NCBI GenBank assembly: GCA_015680685.1
Contig: MNCI01026473.1
Span: forward strand, 139,345-184,683
Origin: Gnetum montanum
Lineage: Eukaryota > Streptophyta > Gnetopsida > Gnetales > Gnetaceae
Direction of reading: 5' to 3'
Length of the DNA: 45,339 nt
The notes under the pieces were generated by a model, which worked only from the letters and a program-made list of their open reading frames with translations, was not told the origin of the DNA and made no database searches. Position numbers and translations under genes: made by a program. Shown here in pieces: positions 1 through 12,342 of this stretch (positions within the stretch are counted from its first letter, which is position 1; the number at the start of each line of letters is the position of its first letter).

Positions 1-521
1 CCTTCCTTAGTTTGAGAAAAGCCTAGTCACCAATTCGTTAATAGTTTTATTATTAAAGAAAGGGATTGTACAGTTCCAAGCTAAGAGAGATCATAGAAAT
101 TCATGAATGCATAGATGATGTGGACTCATTGCCTATTATATCAAAATAACCATACCTCAGTATCAACATTATAACTCAAGGCTAACAACCAAACATTAGC
201 AATCAATAAAATATAGTTCATACCATCATTAGGAGCACTTATTAGGTGATGAGTCTAACAAAACAAAAACAACAAACAAAGATAAAAACAAGAACAAAAA
301 CAAAAACAAAAACAAACAAAACAAACAATCACATAAAGAAATGAAAAAGTATAAATGACGTTGCAAAAAAAAAAAACAAGAAAGATTAAAGAAATTTGTA
401 AAACAAAAATGTGTAAAACAAAAACTTAAAAAAAGGAGCTGAGGGCTTCAAATGGTTAGCAGAGGTGGCTGTCTCCCCCATGACTGAGTTGGAATAAGGA
501 GATCCAAAATAGTGAGTAGGG
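1..521 (-). other. Element A post-pol untranslated region
   Basis: No gene is supported here. The stretch is homologous to 32069-32523 in C (shared blocks such as tgtggactcattgcctatt) and more weakly to 21480-21970 in B, so it is a conserved part of the element downstream of pol. On the plus strand it is A-rich, with short units of the form gtgtaaaacaaaa near 395-430 and an aaaac-rich tract near 260-330. The 68-residue open frame at 386-592 overlaps the pol C-terminus and runs on into this low-complexity DNA. Confidence 0.7.
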
Positions 522-3370
522 TCATCCCTTCTCAGAGGCACTATGTGCACTGACCATTCTAAATTCATGGAAAGGTTTAGTATGTTGCACATTGACTAAT
601 AATCTCTTATCAGGGTGCTCAATTTTGTATATGGTCATGGCCCTTGAAGGAAAGGTTGTATGAATAATGTAAGGTCCTTCCTACAATGTTTGAAATTTTA
701 TGCATTGTGGCACATGTGTGGGATTCCAGTAGAAAACCTTATCTCCTAGTTAATACTTAACCTTTCAAATCTTCAAGTCATGACACTGCTTGTTATATGC
801 CTTGTGCAACTCATTTGATGATAGGGTAGCTAATCAGTTTTCATCTAGCACGTTTAAAGTTGCCAACCTTTGTTTTTGTGCTAGATCAAGGTCGAGGTGA
901 AGGTCACAAGCCATTGATAGTGTATAGAGCTTAGATTAAATTGGAAGCATTGGAAGCTTTTTGTACACTAACTCATAGGGAGAGTAGCCTATAGGGAGAT
1001 TCTAGGTGGAGCAGTATGCCCAAAGAGCATGATTCAGTTTAGTGCTCCAATCTTGCCTATACTTGCTAATTGTTCTCGTCAATATTTTAGTGATCTCCTT
1101 GTTGGTGACCTCAGCTTGTCCGTTAGCTTTGGGGTGATAAGATGTAGTCAATTTATGTTCAACCCCTAAGCGTTACATTAACCTCCGAAAAGTTGCACCT
1201 GTGAAATGTGTTCCATTATCTGAAATAAGTGCATGTGTAACACCAAACCTATTTACAATTTTTTGTTGCACAAATCGTGCAGCTGTAGATGATGTGCAGT
1301 CCGTAACAGCAGCTACTTCAGCCCATTTTGTTAGATAGTCTATAGCAACTACAATGTAAGCTTTTCCATTGGACATTGGTGTAATGGGCTCCATAAAGTC
1401 TATTTCCCAAATGTCGAAGGGTTCTAATGGTTGAATCCATTGTTGCAAACCCTCCATTTTAGTAGTCGTTCCCCCATCATGTTGACAGCGGTCACACGAT
1501 CGGAAAAATTGATGGGTGTGCCAAAATAATGTTGGCAAGTAATATCCTGCAAGCAGGATCTTAATAGCTGTTTGTCTCCCTGCATAGTGACCCCCACAAG
1601 GGCCCTCATGAGCGTCTTGGAGAACTCTCAGTTGGTCTACCTCAGGAATGCACCATCGAACCAAGCCACTTTGTAAAGTTGTCCATTGATCTCCATGAAG
1701 TACTTGGCTTTGTGAAGAAACTATTGTTTCTTCCTAAAGTCCAGCTCTTGTGGAGATAAATGATCTACAACTACGTTCTCGGTGCCTTTTTGATTGACCA
1801 TCGTTAGATCGAACTCCTGTAGGATTACTAGCCATCGTATAATACGAGGGCTAACCGTTGGCTTGTTCATGAGGAACCAGATTGCACTATGATCCATGTG
1901 GATGAACACTTTGTAACCTAACACATAGTACCTAAACTTATTCAGTGTAAACACAACAGTTGTTAACTCTTTCTCTGTAGTTGTGTAGTTAAGTTGTGCA
2001 CCGGTGATACTCCTACTTGCACAGTGGATGTAGTAAGGGCATTTTTGGTCATCTAACTGTGTAAGTATGGCTCCTAAAGCATAATTAGATGCATCAGTCA
2101 TTATATGGAATGGTCTGGACCAGTTAGGAGCTTGCAGAATGTGAGTTTCTACAAGCTTTTATTTCAGAGTTTGGAATGCTCGTTCACATTCCCTGGTCCA
2201 CTCAAAAGGTACGTTCTTCTTTGTTAGCTCTACCAACAGTTTGGTAATCTTGGAGAAGTTCTCAATGAATCTCCTATAGTAGCTAGTGTGTCCAAGGAAT
2301 GACTGAATGTCTTTAATAGTTTCTGATTGTCGGGTGATTCCTTGGATGACCCTAATTTTATCTGGGTCTACCTCTATTCCTACACGTGAAACCTTATGCC
2401 CAAGTACTATGCTTTCTTGGACCATTAAATGACTTTTCTGCCAGTTAAGCCTTAACTTGGTTTCTACGCATCATTTTAACACTTGCTCTAATCAGTACAA
2501 GGCTTGATCAAAACTTGTTCCATAGGTGGAGAAGTCATCCATAAAGACTTCCACTCCGTTCCCTATTTGCTGTTGGAATATGCTTAGAACTAGGCGTTGA
2601 AACATGGTAGGAGCATTACACAAACGAAATGACATTTGTTTATATGCAAACGTTCCCCAAGGATTGATGAACGTTGTCTTGGCTTGGTCTTTTGGGGCCA
2701 TCCATATTTGGTTGTATCCACTATAGCCATCCAGAAAACTGTAATAGCAATGCCATGCTATGGTGTCTAAGACTTGGTCAATGAATGGAAACAGAAAGTG
2801 ATCCTTAAATGTTGCCATGTTCAGCAGCCTAAAATCTATGCACACCCTCCATTTGCCTCCGTTTTTAGGCACGATCACCAGAGGGCTAACCCATTCGCTA
2901 TCAGCAATGGGATATATGAACCCAACCTTAAAAAGCTAGTCTATTTCTTCTTTTACTACTTGCTTGAATTTTGGATTTAATTGTCTCTACAGTTGTTTTC
3001 AAGGTTTCATGGAGGGGTCAGTGTAAATCCTATGATGGCATATCCTAGGATCTATTCCAGTTAATTCAAGATATGACTAAGCAAAGGCTTTTGACCACTT
3101 GTTTATCACTTTCAACAGTCTTCCTTTTTGTTTGGAAGCAAGTCTTGTGTTGATGATTATCGATTTTCCATTTTCAAGGATCATATATTCCAGACTAGTG
3201 GGCAATGGTTTCAATTCTAGGGGCTCTTGTTTGAATTTTTCAGGAATTTCCAACTTCCACCAGTTGATGTTTTCAAGGTTAAGGCTTGAAAGTTGGTAGC
3301 GGAATTGCTCTAGTGCATCTATGCTTTTGATGTAAGCGCAAGTTATTCCCTTAGTTAGTTCCATGCACAT
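522..3370 (-). pseudogene. pol: Element A pol pseudogene: RT, RNase H, integrase
   Basis: On the minus strand, RT occupies about 3080-2120, with segments carrying WVSPL, CIDFRLLN, YSGYNQ, FMDDFS and GHTSYYRRFI. RNase H is at about 2110-1750 (MTDASNYALG, TEKEL, NVVVDHLS). Integrase is at about 1660-522, with zinc-binding residues in HEGPCGGH and CDRCQ, core segments IWEIDFM and ISDNGTHFTG, and a C-terminal part ending at the stop at 522-524. Frames change between these blocks and several in-frame stops interrupt them, so no full pol can be made. Between DHLS and DFRKKQ (near 1752) 48 codons present in D are missing in frame. The order PR-RT-RH-INT is that of Ty3/gypsy. Confidence 0.88.
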
Positions 3371-6300
3371 TAGTGGGTTGCTCTCTGGATCAGCTATTAG
3401 CCACTGGGTGTCATCTTGTCATGTGGCTGCTGCATACAGGCACTTTTGTATGTTAATTTTTTTGTGCACATCGGTTGCATGTAGGCAATGCTAAACTTTG
3501 CACAACCCATGATCTCTACATGCAATTGCACCCTGTATCACTATATGCGATGCATGGAACCTTCTTATTCTCGATCTTTCCAAAAGTGTTATCCTTAGAT
3601 ATTTCCAGGGAAAGATCGCGGATTCCTAGGAGTGCATCTATAGTACTTAGTCATGCCCTTCCCATTATTATTGGGAAGTCCCCTTTACCGTTATTCACTT
3701 GTATCACTAGGAAATCAGCTAGGTATGACCACCCACACATAGTGGTGACGATGTCCTCCACTAGTCTCAAGGGAATAGTGATGGACTGGTCAGCTAGCTC
3801 TAAGCAAATATTGCTCTTCCTTAATGGAGGTAGGTTCTAGGCTTTGTACATTTCTTGTGATATTAAGTTGACTCCAGAACCTGAATCCAGAAGAGCTTTG
3901 CATGGCTCATTCCCAGCAATTTGGAGATAGATTAGAGGGATTCTAGGATTAGAGAATTTCTTAGGAAGGTGGCCAACCTTAATCTAGTCAGTAATGACAT
4001 GTGTTAACATAACTGTATGCGTTAAGCTTGGTGTTTGGTTTGAAGGGAGCTCTGAAGCCTTGTTTGATGGGGAGGTGTTCAAAGGTTCAACCGCTTGTGG
4101 TTGTAAGGGGTTGGTTGGATTGTTGGTTCTGAAAAGTATTTTCTTCATATAGTTGTCAGAACCAACAGTAGGTTGAGGATTCATAGCCCTTGTGGCATTG
4201 TGTTGCTGCGGTTGAGTAGGGAGTTCCCTTTGCATTGCTGGAGCAGGTGGTAATGGAGCTATTGGTGTGAGAGTTGCGGATGGATTTGAAGGATGGTATG
4301 TTTGTGGGTTATCTTCCCTAGGAGAAGGAGTTCTATAATACTCATGGGCTTGGTAGTGATGTTGTGGTGTAACATGACTAACAGAGTCACGTGGAGAGAT
4401 TGGATGCTGCACATAGTAGCCATATGGGTTAGGTTGCCGGTAGGGGTATTGTTGCCTTGGTGGTGGCATCCCCCATGATTGTGGGTATTGCCACTGTTGA
4501 TGTTGCTCAACGAGTTGTGATGGAGTTCCACTTGGATAATATGTTAAATTTTGGTGAAACTACCTTGGGTTACCTTGGGGATAAGGCAACCGTCAGGGTG
4601 CTTACCGTTTATTCAGTCGTGGGTTGAGTGCATACATCCCAAACTCTTGTAGATGTGAGATCACTAGGCAACATCCCTTAGGATGGTCATATTGGCATAT
4701 CTTGTATCCACCATCATTATCCATGTTTGAATCCACAACCTCTTCTGTGATTGCCATTTTGCCCTTACCCTTGTTACATGCATTGTCCACTTCTCTCTTT
4801 TTTTTGTCGCGATCACTACCTCGCTCCCTAGACTCTTCTACAATGTTAAGAATAGTTTCAAACCTACTATCCATGGAGTCCCACATTTGGTCTACCTTTG
4901 CCGATACTTCTGTTGTTAACTTTTTTAGAGGTAAAGTTTTCCTGTTCACCATCTCTTTGAGTGGTGACTCTTCTTCCTCCTCACAAAATCTCACTTCCCT
5001 TTTTCGGAGGGAAGGATCTTGATTGTTTTCTTCTGCACTTTCTCTCTTTCGTAGCTCACCTTCTTCTTTGGCTACTTACTCTAGCAATCTATGAATTTGA
5101 TGAGACCTAAGCTTCGATAACCTTCCTTGGGCATACGTCCCAAGGGTTCTTCTCGTTTCATGCCTAAGTCCATCCATGAGATGGCGTAGTTGATCTTGTT
5201 GCGAATAACCATGGCCAGGGGAACGATGTGACAATATATAATAGCTGCCCATGGCAGCATCCAAGGGTTCATGATTTCCTTGTTTCCATCCTTGGATTTG
5301 CTTCTGCAGGTTAGACACTCAGGAGTACATTTGGTACTTATCATTCAAGAATTCTAACATTGTACTCCACCTCTAAATGGATTCCAGTTCTAAGGATCGG
5401 TACCAGCTTTCAGCTGCTTTCACTAGTGTCCTTGGGAACAACTTCAATTTTTGCCATTTGTTTTCTATGTTTTGCAAGGCACATGCATCGTTGAATGCTT
5501 GTAAATGATTTTGAGGATCAGTGTTGTATCCCCCTTCAAATCGTGGGATGTTGTTCATGTCTAGCCTCTTGATCCTACTATCATTTTGGTGCCTTGTTGG
5601 AACTCTTACAGCCTTCATTATATCTAGCATGCTTCTAGTTGCAAGTAGGTGTTCTTCATGATTATCTCATTCATAGTGTCTATGGTGTCTATGCGATTCC
5701 CTACTCTCCTTTCTTCTATGCCTTGATTCCTTAGAGTGCTCTTGTCCTCGTTCTCAACTGTCTCGTCGATGTCTTTCACTTCGTTTTCCATTATCCTCAT
5801 GATTGGTTTCTCTATGACTACATCTGGACACTGAAGGAGAGTGTGAAGGTGAAGAAGAAGGAGAACCATTGCCATGACGGTGTTTTCTACCTTCTCTTCG
5901 GTGGTCTCAGCCTTGATCGTGATCACGATTAGAATATCTGTCCTTATCGTGTGTTCGTGTTCCCTCGTTGAACACTTCGTGTTCATGGGTATCAAAATCA
6001 GGGTTGTTAATAGTGGAGTGGAGGTTCTAATACACCACCTCCTGACCACTATTAGGAGGAGGAACATCATTTTGTGGGGAGCCTATTAAAGCAGGTTCAC
6101 CATCCTTAATTTCGCTTAAGATGTGCAGAGCGTTATGGGACCATTTACCCTTCAAGGATGTATGGTATCTCTCTTGTCGCAAGTTCCTTTGATGTTGCAC
6201 TTCTGTGGGATGATGGTCCCTTGTTTCATGATCGCATGCAACATATTCTATGTATAAAAGTGGCATCATAAAGGAGCATGTTGGGGACTGATCGGTCTAG

Positions 6301-6545
6301 AGGCAACACTATGTTACCCTCCAAGTCTCTCCAATGCAGTTGTTCATCTTGGTGGAGAATAAAGGTGAAATCAGGTACATACTCATCGGGATGAGTATAC
6401 GCCACACGAAACTATTGAGGAACTGGTAGATGTTGGTTACATATATTATGCTGCTGATTGCCTCTTGTGTTAGTCCTAGGCAGTGAAGTGCTCTTATGCG
6501 AAGAAGAAATATTGTCTTGTTCAGTGTGTAATGAATCGTTATCTT
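3371..6545 (-). pseudogene. gag: Element A gag-protease pseudogene
   Basis: This is the broken 5' half of the polyprotein. From high to low coordinates: an N-terminal part with HPDEYVPDF near 6410; a charged Arg/His/Ser-rich stretch (6070-5640); the gag core (5630-5080; IPRFEGGYNTDP, SWYRSLE, RRTLGTYAQGRLS); a coiled, Lys/Glu-rich part (5000-4760); a knuckle-like YKICQYDHPKGC near 4690 whose first Cys is lost; a Pro/Gln/Tyr-rich linker (4470-4080); and the protease region (about 3960-3480). Stops and frameshifts separate the parts. The start near 6545 is inferred from alignment with D, not from a clear ATG. Confidence 0.85.
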
Positions 6546-6635
6546 GTCTCTCTTTGATTAATCCTAAGGGTTCATTCTAACTTTGCAACGATATGAATGA
6601 TTTTCTATGTTCTATGTAGTGCACAAACAACTAAG

Positions 6636-6653
6636 TCCCCAACAACGGCGCTA
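6636..6653 (-). other. Primer-binding site of A (tRNA-Asp type, mutated)
   Basis: The minus strand reads TAGCGCCGTTGTTGGGGA, one base inside the 5' LTR. It matches the tRNA-Asp 3' end complement TGGCGCCGTTGCCGGGGA except for three transitions (G-to-A, C-to-T, C-to-T). This fixes the element's orientation and its 5' LTR. Confidence 0.9.
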
Positions 6654-7353
6654 ATGATGAGTGGCGAGGTACCCCTACACTCAACCATACAAATACAAGC
6701 GTTTCAAGCACGATCCGGTTGAACTCCAAGGACTAAGTGCTTACCCGTCTTAATGGAACACTTAGGGTTAATCAATCGTTTTCTTCCCAAACTTACTTGT
6801 ATTGTCACAGTTGTATGGTTAAGTATTCTTGAGGTATATGATTTTTATAGCTTTTGTCTCTTTTATGTCTTTTGCTAATAAAGGAGAGGGAGAGAGAACT
6901 AAGTGGCTAATTTATCTTAACTATTCATTAACTAGTTTCTAGATGTTACCAACACCAATATTCATTCCCACTTGCCGTACGCATCCTGAACTAGTGTAAC
7001 GCTGTTGGGATTACCAAATGCTAATCATTACTAGGTTACCAAGTGCTACACACATGTTCGAAGTGGTCGTACTGAGTGTACTTAACTAAGAGGATTGAAG
7101 GTTGAGAGAGATATTAATTAACTAGGAAAGCATTAAAAATTAAATAATAATTAATTGCTAATTATCTTAATCTATATGCTGCAAGGTTTATCAAAAATGT
7201 GTGCTTAGGTACAAATTGCTCGAATAAAGATCCATTCACTCTATGACTCCTATTGTGGGCACACCAAAGTAATTCTAACTCTAGAATGACTAAACTGCAA
7301 GAATTTGGCTAAGGGTCTAAGTCTAACTCCCTTGAACAAAGGGCACTGCCTCT

Positions 7354-7361
7354 TATTTATA
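7354..7361 (-). promoter_or_regulatory. LTR promoter TATA box of A
   Basis: The minus strand reads TATAAATA followed by AGAGGCAG, the same context as the TATA box of D at 38439-38446. Confidence 0.7.
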
Positions 7362-7379
7362 GAAGATGAAGCAGGATGC

Positions 7380-7399
7380 GATATTGCGTACGCAATATC
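7380..7399. promoter_or_regulatory. 20-bp perfect palindrome in U3 of A
   Basis: gatattgcgtacgcaatatc is its own reverse complement over all 20 bases and lies just upstream of the TATA box in the U3 of the LTR. D has a near-palindromic relative at the same place (38400-38421). Position and symmetry suggest a dimeric-protein binding site; that is inference. Confidence 0.6.
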
Positions 7400-7410
7400 A
7401 TAGCTTATCA

Positions 7411-8863
7411 ATTATGACATCACATGTCCAAGTTATAAGAGATATGTGATTGAACTTGCTTTATCTAAGTGTGAAATTTTGGGGTATGACAAGTAACATG
7501 TTAATTACAAACATGAGTCTAATTTCACTTTCTTCTTAGACTAATTAGGTATCAGTCTTATCTAGAAATATTCCTAAGTAATTAGATCTCAATCTTCATG
7601 AAGGACTGAAAGGTCCTTAAAACTTGCAATAATTGCATGCACACGTTAGCTTCCAAGGCATCTAACTCGACCTCACCTGTGTTCCATACCACATTGAGAT
7701 TAACCACTACTAATTCACTACTTAGTCTCATATGTGTCTCATACTACATTAAAATTATATGCTATTGTAATACTTATTTTTTCTCTTGCAACTTTTGCTA
7801 CATCTAAACTAGCTACTATTGTCCAAGGTTGGACAACTAAGATAACTTGAGCAATAATTAAAACACCTCAAAGAAAATTCTATTGTGAATAGGGAAGTCT
7901 TGTAGCCAAAGTTTCACTGTAATTTTTAATTGAATTTAAGAGAAAAAATAAATGTCTTGATTTCCTTTCAAAAAATTTACTTTGTGATCCGTTTTTATCA
8001 AAAGCTTGGAACATTTTCACTTTTTAAGGTGTAATTCATGATAAAAAATGTCAAATACACTATGAATGACACCAACATAGTGTAACTGATCTTGTAATTA
8101 TCAAATACACTGCCAAAAATGTTGTGATTAAATTCACTGTAGTTAAAAACATTGGTGATAAAAATGTTGTAGTTTTGGGCCATAACAATGGTCAAAAACA
8201 CTATGTAAATGCTTGGGAAGTTTGTCAAAACCTAACCAATGGAGAAACAAAAAATCTAGGCCAATTTAAACAAGAATTGATAGCATTTTCAGGACCTTTT
8301 TGGCAAGTAGAACACTTTCAACACATTCAAGATCTTGTTAACACAAAGAGACTTCTTATGACATTTGGAGCTTTTTCCCCTAGCATTGATTAGTGTGAGT
8401 GGAAAGAACCTATTTACATTACCCTCCTAGAGCAAATCAATCAAAATAGATGCATACAAATCAGTTGTAGAACACATCTTGCCTACCTACACCAGATCTC
8501 AAACGATAGTTTCAAAAAGATCTTTGAACTATTTTGTACTCTCACACTATAAAAGCCAATCTATCTTTTGAGCCTATTTCATAGTATTTTTACAATATTG
8601 AATACAAAGTTTTCAATTTCTTTTGACCACATTTTTTCTTATCTCTCTCTCTGTTTTCATAGATCCAGTGTTGGATCCATGATTCACTCATTTTTTTTGC
8701 ACATTTTCGTTTATTAATTTTGGTAATAGATCCATTAAGTTCTTAGGCGATCAACAAGATTGCCTAATGCACCTTAGATCCTTTCCAAGGCTCATGGATC
8801 TTGAGGTAAAACTATTTTACATAGATTGATTTGATTTCTAGCTTGAATTTTTTTGTCGCTACA
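7411..8863 (+). repeat. Probable 5' LTR remnant of element F
   Basis: An AT-rich stretch with no supported gene lies between A and the gag of F. A TATA box (tataaaa, 8548-8554) is followed by T-rich sequence and a candidate LTR end (ctaca, to 8863) just before a possible PBS. This is the arrangement expected of the U3-R-U5 of an LTR facing right. The 89-residue open frame at 8124-8393 has no recognisable features. There is no second LTR copy in the window to prove the boundaries, and the left end was cut by A. Confidence 0.4.
8548..8554 (+). promoter_or_regulatory. Candidate LTR TATA box of F
   Basis: tataaaa in the context cacactataaaagcc, about 315 bp before the candidate PBS. Confidence 0.35.
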
Positions 8864-8869
8864 TTTTTT

Positions 8870-8887
8870 TGGTGCTAAAGGAGGATC
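8870..8887 (+). other. Candidate primer-binding site of F
   Basis: tggtgctaaaggaggatc follows a T-run and starts with TGG, as PBSs complementary to CCA-ended tRNAs do. I cannot assign a tRNA. It differs from the tRNA-Asp PBS of A-D, which supports F being another lineage. Confidence 0.3.
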
Positions 8888-9422
8888 TTCTTCTAGTTTC
8901 TTCACCCAAACCTAAATGTACCCTTTGTTTGCAATTTTTTTGTCAATTATTCTCAACATATTTAGTGTTGGGTGCTAACAGTTTTATTTCTTGTTTTTCT
9001 ATACTAGTATTTTTATAAACATCTCTTGTGCAATAAGACCTACAAATACATTGACCTTGGGTTGCCCGAATCCTCAAACTCAGCTCCATTTTTCCCTGAA
9101 ATCCTTGTATTACCTCAAATACACTAGGATAAATATGCTATAGCCATTTTCCCATTTTCTGAGCACTATCTCAAATACATTGTAGCCATTTTGATCTTTT
9201 ATTCCAATGTTGCCACAAAAACCGTGTTCAAAATTCTATAGTTAATATGTTGTTTGTTATAGTTACGCTATTTTATTCTCCTATTTTATAGTTATAGTTG
9301 CAATTCCATTTACTTTATTGCAGTTTTTGCACTGTTTTTACATTTACTGTTATAGTCATAATTACAGTTTCATTTATGCTATTGTATTTTTTATACCATA
9401 ATAGATAATTGCACTGTACACT

Positions 9423-11480
9423 GTGCCACATTTATGCATTTGTAGTATTTATGCTACATCTACCTATACCTCAGATTTTCACTATTTTATGAATTTTGTA
9501 TCTAACATATTACATAAGAACATTGTTGACATAACCTCAAACCAGAACCTTACTCGCATCTATGACCCCAAAGACCTAGCCATTGTCAAACGTTGTCAAT
9601 CCCTTAGGTGTGTCTACCAAAATCCTCTATATACGAACATAAACGAGGATTGTTACAATTTCATTTGTGCGAAGATACAAGTTGGTTTGCATATCCCTCA
9701 CAAAGAACTAGACTTTAAGTGCTAGTTCAAAATTATCCACAAGAATAGGAAGGAGTGCATTCCGTTCCCCTATGACCATATTAAGTTGACAGAACCTTAT
9801 GTGCACATGCTAGCATAATTGGTTGAAGTTGACAATGAGGTTGAAGTGAGTGAAGAAGCTAGCTTAGAGTAAGACCAAGGGGAGCATGATGAGTTTGAGG
9901 CTTATTACAAGACAAATATACTTAGGGGACTTTTTGCAAGAATCCATCCTTGAAGTAACCATGTTCAACTATGTACCTCCTATCTCCATAATAAACTAAG
10001 TGCCTCATGTGACCTCCACAAACTAATTGTCAAAACCTACTTCTTTGTTTACTTCCTTGTTTACCTTAACCTCTTTTGTCACTACACCTCAACCTCCACC
10101 AATAATCCATTCTATGCTACAAACTTTTATGGTTTTGGTTGGTCCCACTTTGGGATCTTAGGTTTCACATGTTTCCATAACTTGTTTGTTTCTAATACTT
10201 TGTTTGTCCCCGATGTTCTAGTTCAAACATCATTCTCCATGTTCAACCCCCTGTAGCAATAGTTACATAATATCTCTATTTCATACCATTATCTATTTCA
10301 TGATTCCAAACTATTCAACCATATGTCCAGCCATTAGTGCAACCTATAGAAGCCTCACAAGGCCTAGATCAAGCCTTTTAAATGATCTAGAATCCAAAAG
10401 GTAAGAGTCATGGACTTCTACCAAGATGATCCCATATACCCTGTTGTCCCTCAAATTACTTTACCCACAAGCTTTCTAATTCCTCATTTTCCTAAGTACA
10501 ATGGTGAAGGTGATTCCAATGCTTACTTATAACCTTCCAGTCGGAATGCCCCTTGCTACAAGCCTAGTCATACAAAGTGCTATGAATTTCCCTATGTCCC
10601 TAATAGTAAAGGCTTTAGATTCATACTAAACCTTACCTAGAGGTTCTATTTTTTTTCCTTGAGGACTTATTAACCCAATTTTTAAACCATTTCAAGTCCA
10701 ATTGGAAGCTTGATACCACTTTGGATTAGTTGATGAAAGTAAGATAGGGGTTCCTTAAACCTATCCAAAACTTCACTCAAAGATAAATTGCGATCCTTAA
10801 CAAAATTCTTGAACCCATCTTTGAAACACACCTCTTAGCTATCTTCAAGGAAACAATTAATAACTTTATTAAGTCAAAACTATACTACTTATATCCTTGG
10901 TCACTTAATCAAGCCTTTTCTAAAATTAAGAATGTAGAAGATACAACATAAGCTAGCAATGACCTAGCCTATATAGCTGATAATAATTAGCACACCAAGA
11001 GGGATAGTGATAAGGATAAACAAACTCATGTAGTTGTAGCTACTATGGCCAAAGATGCAAGACCAATAGAGCAACAGAAAACTTCCCAACCCAAAGCCCC
11101 TACTGTCCTACCCCAAACATCAACCTTAGGCACATCTAGTATATCAAATCCACCTAAACCAAATTTTGAGCATAAGGATTAGTCAAAGAACACGAAATTG
11201 CCTATTAAACTATTTGAGCTACTCAAGTAGTTGCTTAAGAGTAGTTGTTTCTAACATAAGCAACTATCTAAGAATGCGTGCAAGCAACATGGTCATCTAT
11301 GTGAGATTATTAGAGATCTAAATATAGCTCTAAAAGACAATCCATAATTACCAAAGTACTTCAATCTAGACAAGTTTTTCCATTATCATCAACTCCCTAG
11401 CCATGATACTAATTTTTTTTAGTCTTAAAAGATGATCTTCAAAAGATAATCGATAGTGAAGAATTGGTCTTAGATGAGTC
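9423..11480 (+). pseudogene. gag: Element F gag pseudogene
   Basis: Broken coding sequence spread over several frames. An open piece (9423-9725) contains IYDPKDLAIVKRC and continues past its stop with IPFPYDHIKL. Around 10410-10520 the reading MDFYQDDPIYPV, then IPHFPKYNGEGDSNAYL, looks like the start of a gag core (P-x-F-P-x-Y-x-G). Around 10730-10990 a capsid-like helical part ends in YLYPWSLNQAFSKI and ASNDLAYIADN. Near 11370 FHYHQLPSHDTNFF resembles the knuckle YCxFHxxxGHDTxxC of Tat/Ogre gag with its Cys residues lost. Many stops are one transition from Gln, Arg or Trp codons. Confidence 0.6.
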
Positions 11481-12342
11481 CAACCTTGTTAGGCCCTAGA
11501 ACCAATCTATACAAGTGTACAAAGACCCCCTTAATTCCAACAACGATCAATATAACATAGTCATGTTTAACCGTCCCTAATAAGACTAAACCTACTAGGG
11601 AGCCATTTGTAGTTAGGGTACCTCCTTGTAATGATTAGGCTTCAACTTCTTTAAGTTCAAGAACCTTGTTCATTATAAGGATATCACCACTTACACCTCC
11701 TAGAGAACCTTTCGTCATTAGAGTTCCTCCCCCTCCTACCGATAAGCCTATAGCAAGTGTTGACCAGCACTCACCTATAGTGGCAAATGCATCAACATCT
11801 TCCTAGTTGAATAATAAGAAATCATCACCTAAATAATGAAAAATAGTAGCTCCTAAACCTAAGGCTAAGGAGAATGTTCAACAAAAATTCTAGAAGGCAA
11901 TAGGTCCATCAAACTCTACCCTAATCTCAACTTTACCCATGAATCCTACTGATCAAACCACATCAACCAGTTACCCTAAAGATAGCCACAAACAAGAAAA
12001 AAGCAAGGGGGTCAAAATAACAAATTCTTAAACATGAAGTTAAAATCCTAAGCAAGATGAAGAAATTCAAAGCCAACAAAATAGAGAAATCATCCACCAA
12101 TGACAAAGACTTCCTCACTACCATGGAATAGTTGAAATTTTTGTTAAAATTGAAAAATACTTCATTGAGCCTTTATAATTTGGTTATGACCTCTCTTGAT
12201 CATTACAAAGCCTTAATCAAACTATTGAAATCTATTCCTATGAGTGAAGAATTATTTTCCAGTGAGGAATATATTCACTTTGTTATCATGCCCCCTTCAC
12301 TCAAGGAAAGGCCAAAACAAATAACTTTGACGTTTCGCAATA
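11481..12342 (+). pseudogene. Element F gag-protease linker, degraded
   Basis: Links the gag part to the protease. Readable but interrupted stretches include repeated Pro/Thr/Val-rich text (REPFVVRVPP, REPFVIRVPPPP) and charged parts. A 77-residue open frame (12132-12365) carries MSEELFSSEEYIHFVIMPPSLKERPK. Nothing enzymatic is visible. Confidence 0.4.

Larger units (their letters stand above)
1..7410 (-). mobile_element. Element A: Ty3/gypsy (Athila-like) retrotransposon, right-hand part, minus strand
   Basis: Reading the minus strand from 7410 leftwards gives 5' LTR (7410-6655), a tRNA-Asp type PBS (6653-6636), gag, protease, RT, RNase H, integrase and a post-pol noncoding stretch (521-1). 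The 3' LTR lies outside the window. Polyprotein blocks align in order with the intact element D. The element is decayed: stops and frameshifts break every domain, and 48 codons are missing between RNase H and integrase. The right boundary is set by the LTR end ttatca, which pairs with tgatga at the inner end. The expected target duplication would be 7411-7415 (attat), but its partner is not visible. Confidence 0.9.
6655..7410 (-). repeat. 5' LTR of element A
   Basis: Bounded by tgatgag at 6655 (next to the PBS) and cttatca at 7404-7410, an imperfect copy of the 7-bp terminal inverted repeat seen in the sister elements. The inner end (ggcgaggtacccctac...ccatac) is nearly identical to the LTR ends of B, C and D. 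A TATA box (TATAAATA, minus) is at 7354-7361, with a 20-bp perfect palindrome 18 bp upstream of it. Length is 756 bp. Confidence 0.9.

Noticed and set aside
4293-5022. Plus-strand frames opposite gag of A (and similar ones opposite gag and pol in B, C and D)
   Set aside because: They are shadows of the gag-pol coding sequence on the other strand and recur only because the sense protein is conserved.
8124-8393. 89-residue plus-strand open frame
   Set aside because: No recognisable motif, isolated, and located in the probable U3 of F upstream of its TATA box. Kept as LTR sequence.
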